From Bacteroidales bacterium (lineage in GTDB: Bacteria > Bacteroidota > Bacteroidia > Bacteroidales > P3): 64,000 nucleotides of DNA. The position numbers and the translations under genes are program-made. Below, in pieces: positions 60,811 through 64,000 of the stretch. The stretch spans positions 124,001-188,000 of the forward strand of contig JAEEZY010000027.1 in the NCBI GenBank assembly GCA_016292015.1, written 5' to 3'. The notes under the pieces were generated by a model. It did no database searches, was not told where the DNA came from, and worked only from the letters and a program-made list of their open reading frames with translations. The stretch's first letter is position 1; every line of letters begins with the position of its first letter.

Positions 60811-61938
60811 TTATTTGTTGTTGTCTGTCTCTGTTGTGCCGCGCAGCTTGTCAAACGTCACATCGGCTCTGAATTTCACCGTCCGCTCTTCCTGGTCTCT
60901 ACGGCATATCATCAGCGTCTTCTCGTCAGCCGCCACTATATATCCGTCCAGCCCCTCCACCACCACCGTGTGGTCTCTGTCGGGCATGTGTATGACCGTG
61001 TTCTTTACGTCATACGTAAACACATTGCCGCCCAGTATGACGTTGTTGTCGCCGTTCTTCGGGCAAGTGTCATACAGCGAGTCCCACGTCTCCACGTCGC
61101 TCCAACCGAACGATGCCGCCATCACGTGCACGTTGTCAGCCTTCTCCAGTATTCCGAAGTCCGTCGATATCGACTCGCACACCGAATACGCCCTCTCTAT
61201 TGCCTCCGCCGTTGTGCCACGGCCTATACCGGCCTGTCCTGTCTCCTTGTTCCCGAAAAACAGGTTCGCCACATTCGGCAGATAGCTCCTGTACGCCGCC
61301 ATCAGTGTGTCCAGCCGCCAGATGAATATACCCGCATTCCACATGAACTCTCCGCTTACGATAAACTTGCGTGCCATCTCTATCGGAGGCTTCTCTGTGA
61401 ATGTTATCACTTTGTGCAGGTTGTGTGTGTGTTCCATCGACGGCTCTTCAGAGTATTGTATGTAGCCGTATTTCGTATTTGGGTTTGTCGGCTGTACTCC
61501 TATCGTGATTATCCAATCGTTCTTTTCCACTATGTCTATCGCCTGCCTTATGTTCTCCTCATACCGCTCCTGGCCGAATACCGCGTGGTCCGACGGTGTC
61601 ACTATGATGTTGGCCGTCGGGCAGCGTTCTGCTATCACCGATGCTGCATACGCTATGCACGGGGCCGTACCGCGCCTTATCGGCTCGCACAGCACCTGAT
61701 ACTCCTCCAGGCCGCTTATCTGCTTCCTCACCTCCTCGCCTCCGTTTCTCGATGTCACTATTATGATGTTTTCTCTCGGACAGATATGCTCCACCCGTTT
61801 GAATGTTGTCTGGAGCATCGACTCTCCTGTCCCCATGATGTCGATAAACTGTTTTGGGCGTTCCGCCGACGTTACAGGCCAGAACCGGATTCCCGTTCCG
61901 CCTGCCATGATGATGCAATAGTTGTTGGCTTTCTCCAC
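60811..61938 (-). CDS. manC: Mannose-1-phosphate guanylyltransferase
   Basis: A 375-residue nucleotidyltransferase making GDP-mannose for surface glycans. The N-terminal [16 protein letters not shown] (9-24) is the GTP-binding loop with RPKQF following, and FTEKP is conserved further on. The isomerase domain of bifunctional ManC/AlgA is absent. Together with the flippase at the right edge it points to polysaccharide or LPS synthesis. Confidence 0.93.
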   Translation of the reverse strand: MEKANNYCIIMAGGTGIRFWPVTSAERPKQFIDIMGTGESMLQTTFKRVEHICPRENIIIVTSRNGGEEVRKQISGLEEYQVLCEPIRRGTAPCIAYAASVIAERCPTANIIVTPSDHAVFGQERYEENIRQAIDIVEKNDWIITIGVQPTNPNTKYGYIQYSEEPSMEHTHNLHKVITFTEKPPIEMARKFIVSGEFMWNAGIFIWRLDTLMAAYRSYLPNVANLFFGNKETGQAGIGRGTTAEAIERAYSVCESISTDFGILEKADNVHVMAASFGWSDVETWDSLYDTCPKNGDNNVILGGNVFTYDVKNTVIHMPDRDHTVVVEGLDGYIVAADEKTLMICRRDQEERTVKFRADVTFDKLRGTTETDNNK

Positions 61939-61970
61939 GATGGATATTGATTAAAATGGTTTAGACATCA

Positions 61971-62005
61971 ACTAAAAACTTGAAACTAAAAACTTGAAAC
62001 TAAGA
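61971..62005. repeat. Heptad intergenic repeat, copy G
   Basis: Five plus-strand heptads alternating ACTAAAA and ACTTGAA (with an ACTAAGA end) between thyA and the guanylyltransferase gene. Confidence 0.75.
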
Positions 62006-62008
62006 ACC

Positions 62009-62803
62009 TCACACGCTTACCTCTCCCTTTATGTGTGGATGCGGATTGTAGTTCTCCAGCGTGAAGTCTTCATACACGAAATCGTTTATCCTCTTTCGCT
62101 CTGGGTTAATCCTCATCGTGGGCAGCTGTCGCGGTTCGCGTGTCAGCTGCAGTCGGCATTGCTCTATGTGGTTGAGGTATATGTGTGCGTCGCCAAGCGT
62201 GTGTATGAAGTCTCCGGGCTTCAACCCGCACACCTGCGCTATCATCATCGTCAGCAGCGCATAGCTCGCTATGTTGAACGGCACTCCGAGGAATATGTCG
62301 GCCGACCGCTGGTACAACTGGCAGCTCAGTTTCCCATCAGCCACATAAAACTGGAAGATAATGTGGCAGGGCGGCAGCGCCATCTCCTCCAGCTCTCCCA
62401 CGTTCCACGCCGACACCAGCAGCCTCCGCGAGTCGGGGTTTCTCTTTATCTCCTCTATAAGGTTCGCTATTTGGTCCACCGACTTCCCGTCTCCGCAACC
62501 CCACGACCGCCACTGCTTGCCGTATATCGGCCCCAGCGACCCGTCTTCTCTCGCCCACTCGTCCCATATCGTCACCTTGTTGTCGTGCAGGTATTTCACG
62601 TTCGTGTCCCCTCTCAGAAACCACAGCAGCTCGTATATTATCGACCGCAGGTGCAGCTTCTTGGTCGTCAGCAGCGGAAACCCCTCTTCCAGGTTGAATC
62701 GCATCTGGTAGCCAAACACGCTTATAGTCCCTGTCCCGGTACGGTCGTGCTTCTCGCTCCCGTGGGCAAGCACATGCTCAAGTAAGTCTAGATATTGTTT
62801 CAT
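62009..62803 (-). CDS. thyA: Thymidylate synthase
   Basis: A 264-residue enzyme converting dUMP to dTMP. RTGTGT (21-26), the catalytic Cys146 in LPPCH and the dUMP contacts [16 protein letters not shown] are present. Length and sequence resemble E. coli ThyA. folA is not adjacent. It begins 31 bp after the flippase gene. Confidence 0.97.
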   Translation of the reverse strand: MKQYLDLLEHVLAHGSEKHDRTGTGTISVFGYQMRFNLEEGFPLLTTKKLHLRSIIYELLWFLRGDTNVKYLHDNKVTIWDEWAREDGSLGPIYGKQWRSWGCGDGKSVDQIANLIEEIKRNPDSRRLLVSAWNVGELEEMALPPCHIIFQFYVADGKLSCQLYQRSADIFLGVPFNIASYALLTMMIAQVCGLKPGDFIHTLGDAHIYLNHIEQCRLQLTREPRQLPTMRINPERKRINDFVYEDFTLENYNPHPHIKGEVSV

Positions 62804-62834
62804 AATTATCTATTACAACGTGCAATCTCCTCTT

Positions 62835-64000
62835 TTATTGCTTTCGCCTCCCGAGCTTGCCCATCGCCTTGTCTATAATCTCGTTCACGTTCTCCGAGAT
62901 TTTCAGTTTGTAAACGGCCACAGCCGCCGCCGTCGCCACAAGTGCTGTCTTCAGTGCAGCGTCTGTCAGCGTCCACACCAGCCCGTCGGGTAGGAGAGGG
63001 TTTACCGCTGTGCGCCACCCTAGGTCTATGGCCAGCCCCATGGCTATCACCGCCACCACCTTCAGCTCTCCCGACGAGAATATCGAGACTCCGAGTCTCG
63101 CGCGGTTGTATGTCAGTAGGCAGGTGTAATACGCCAGATATGCAAACACCGCCGCCGCCGCAGCTCCGTTGATGCTCCATACCGTCACCAGCCAGTAGTT
63201 CAGCATCACCATCCCCGTCGTGAGCACCAGCACGAACACTAGGCTCATCCGGTATTTCTTCGAGTAGTTTAGCACATCCGAGCTTATGCTGCATGTGCCG
63301 TTCACCACCCTCGCCAGACCCAGTATCAGCACCACCCATTTCCCGCCTTTGTACTCCGCTCCGTTGGGTATCACCTCGAACAGGGCGTCCAGGTTTATCC
63401 ATATCAGCAGCAGTATTACCGTGCTTGCCAGAAACTGATGCAGCGCCACCTTCTTTGCTATTGAGCTCACCTCCTGCCAGTCGTCCTCTTTCGCCGCCGC
63501 CGCCACCACCGGCCTGCTTATCGCTCCAAGCGACCGGCACGGCACATCCACCACATTCGCTATGAAGAACGCTATCGTATATACTCCCGTAAGCGCTAGC
63601 CCCTCCTTCGCTCCTATGAACAGGCTCCCCACTAGATACGTGTTGCTCGCCAGCACTATCACTGTCATAAACAGCGAAAACCTCACCATGTCGCTCAGCA
63701 CTTTCCTATCTATCGACTTCAGGTCAATCCGGAACGACACATGCCCCAGCTTCATCAGGTACAGCAAGTTCAGCAGCATCGCAGCGGCATACGAACACGT
63801 GAACAGCACCACAAACACTTCGAAACCTATGACTCTATAGCCGTATAGCAGATAGCACACCAGCGTCATCACCCTTATGCCCACCTCTCTGACAAGTCTC
63901 GGCACCGTTATCCGCATCAACACGTTAGCATTCGTCTCGAACACCGTGAGATACAGTATGAAGAACGTCAGCGGCAGCAGCAGGTAGAAGTAGTCCCTTA
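62835..64000 (-). CDS. Polysaccharide flippase (Wzx/MOP type), 5' end outside the window
   Basis: The frame is open to the right edge (DYFYLLLPLTFFILYLTV leads into it) and ends at 62835. The visible 388 residues have about ten hydrophobic segments, with KLGHVSFRIDLKSIDRKVLSDMVRFSLFM as a cytoplasmic loop, like the polysaccharide biosynthesis (PST/Wzx) flippases that move lipid-linked glycans across the inner membrane. About 100 N-terminal residues are missing because of the window end. The Arg/Lys tail is cytoplasmic. Confidence 0.87.
   Translation of the reverse strand, partial: RDYFYLLLPLTFFILYLTVFETNANVLMRITVPRLVREVGIRVMTLVCYLLYGYRVIGFEVFVVLFTCSYAAAMLLNLLYLMKLGHVSFRIDLKSIDRKVLSDMVRFSLFMTVIVLASNTYLVGSLFIGAKEGLALTGVYTIAFFIANVVDVPCRSLGAISRPVVAAAAKEDDWQEVSSIAKKVALHQFLASTVILLLIWINLDALFEVIPNGAEYKGGKWVVLILGLARVVNGTCSISSDVLNYSKKYRMSLVFVLVLTTGMVMLNYWLVTVWSINGAAAAAVFAYLAYYTCLLTYNRARLGVSIFSSGELKVVAVIAMGLAIDLGWRTAVNPLLPDGLVWTLTDAALKTALVATAAAVAVYKLKISENVNEIIDKAMGKLGRRKQ

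Overview
The window looks like chromosome from a Bacteroidota organism, order Bacteroidales, probably an uncultured protein- or peptide-fermenting lineage. The evidence is the many TAnnTTTG (-7) promoter elements with few Shine-Dalgarno sites, at least five surface proteins ending in type IX secretion (T9SS) type A sorting domains, a PorE-like OmpA/PD40 protein, an S46 dipeptidyl-peptidase, two C69 dipeptidases, an acetate kinase and an SDR-type threonine dehydrogenase, and the rimP-nusA-infB order. No rRNA, CRISPR array, transposase or prophage was seen.

Layout, left to right. (1) 67-7106: a small orphan gene, then a plus-strand operon: S41 protease, TlpA-like thioredoxin, Nudix hydrolase, Mrp ATPase, Nfu scaffold and cobalamin adenosyltransferase. 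A DUF2795 protein and a DUF2520 dehydrogenase follow. (2) 7073-10007, minus strand: a 56-codon gene, lptE and a DUF2723 multi-pass membrane protein. (3) 10160-14667: two tandem C69 peptidases, each with its own promoter, and a PrsW-type protease. (4) 14690-17490 is an accessory island: a promoter driving a strongly folded, gene-less stretch (candidate ncRNA), a frameshifted EcoRI-type adenine methyltransferase, an intact DUF262-HNH nuclease, and a 26-bp palindromic operator in front of a gene remnant. (5) 17622-24122: tRNA-Ala, a DUF308 protein, tdh, then an operon of T9SS surface protein, beta-barrel protein and SDR enzyme. (6) 31174-24211, minus strand: rimP, nusA, infB, tRNA-Arg and an EF-G-like GTPase. 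(7) 31444-38471: surface protein genes. Two of them are divergent and flank a segment of about 580 bp bounded by perfect 30-bp inverted repeats. mnmA and aroE lie here too. (8) 38550-43725: apbE and yicC facing a FISUMP-like surface protein and an Na/Pi cotransporter. (9) 52382-43896, minus strand: PorE-like protein, sirtuin, T9SS protein, a lipoprotein-flavodoxin locus split at a nine-base homopolymer, ABC exporter and S46 peptidase. (10) 52459-64000: ackA, a 986-residue T9SS protein, ribD, a lipoprotein, asnS, mannose-1-phosphate guanylyltransferase, thyA and a flippase cut by the window edge.

Functionally the window mixes housekeeping genes (translation, Fe-S assembly, riboflavin, thymidylate, shikimate) with an outer-membrane and secreted-protein programme. 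The signals most worth following are the inverted-repeat segment at 32938-33578, the homopolymer-split lipoprotein-flavodoxin at 48364-48934, the structured non-coding region at 14758-15081 beside the methyltransferase/nuclease pair, and a heptanucleotide repeat (ACTTGAA/ACTAAAA) that recurs between genes.
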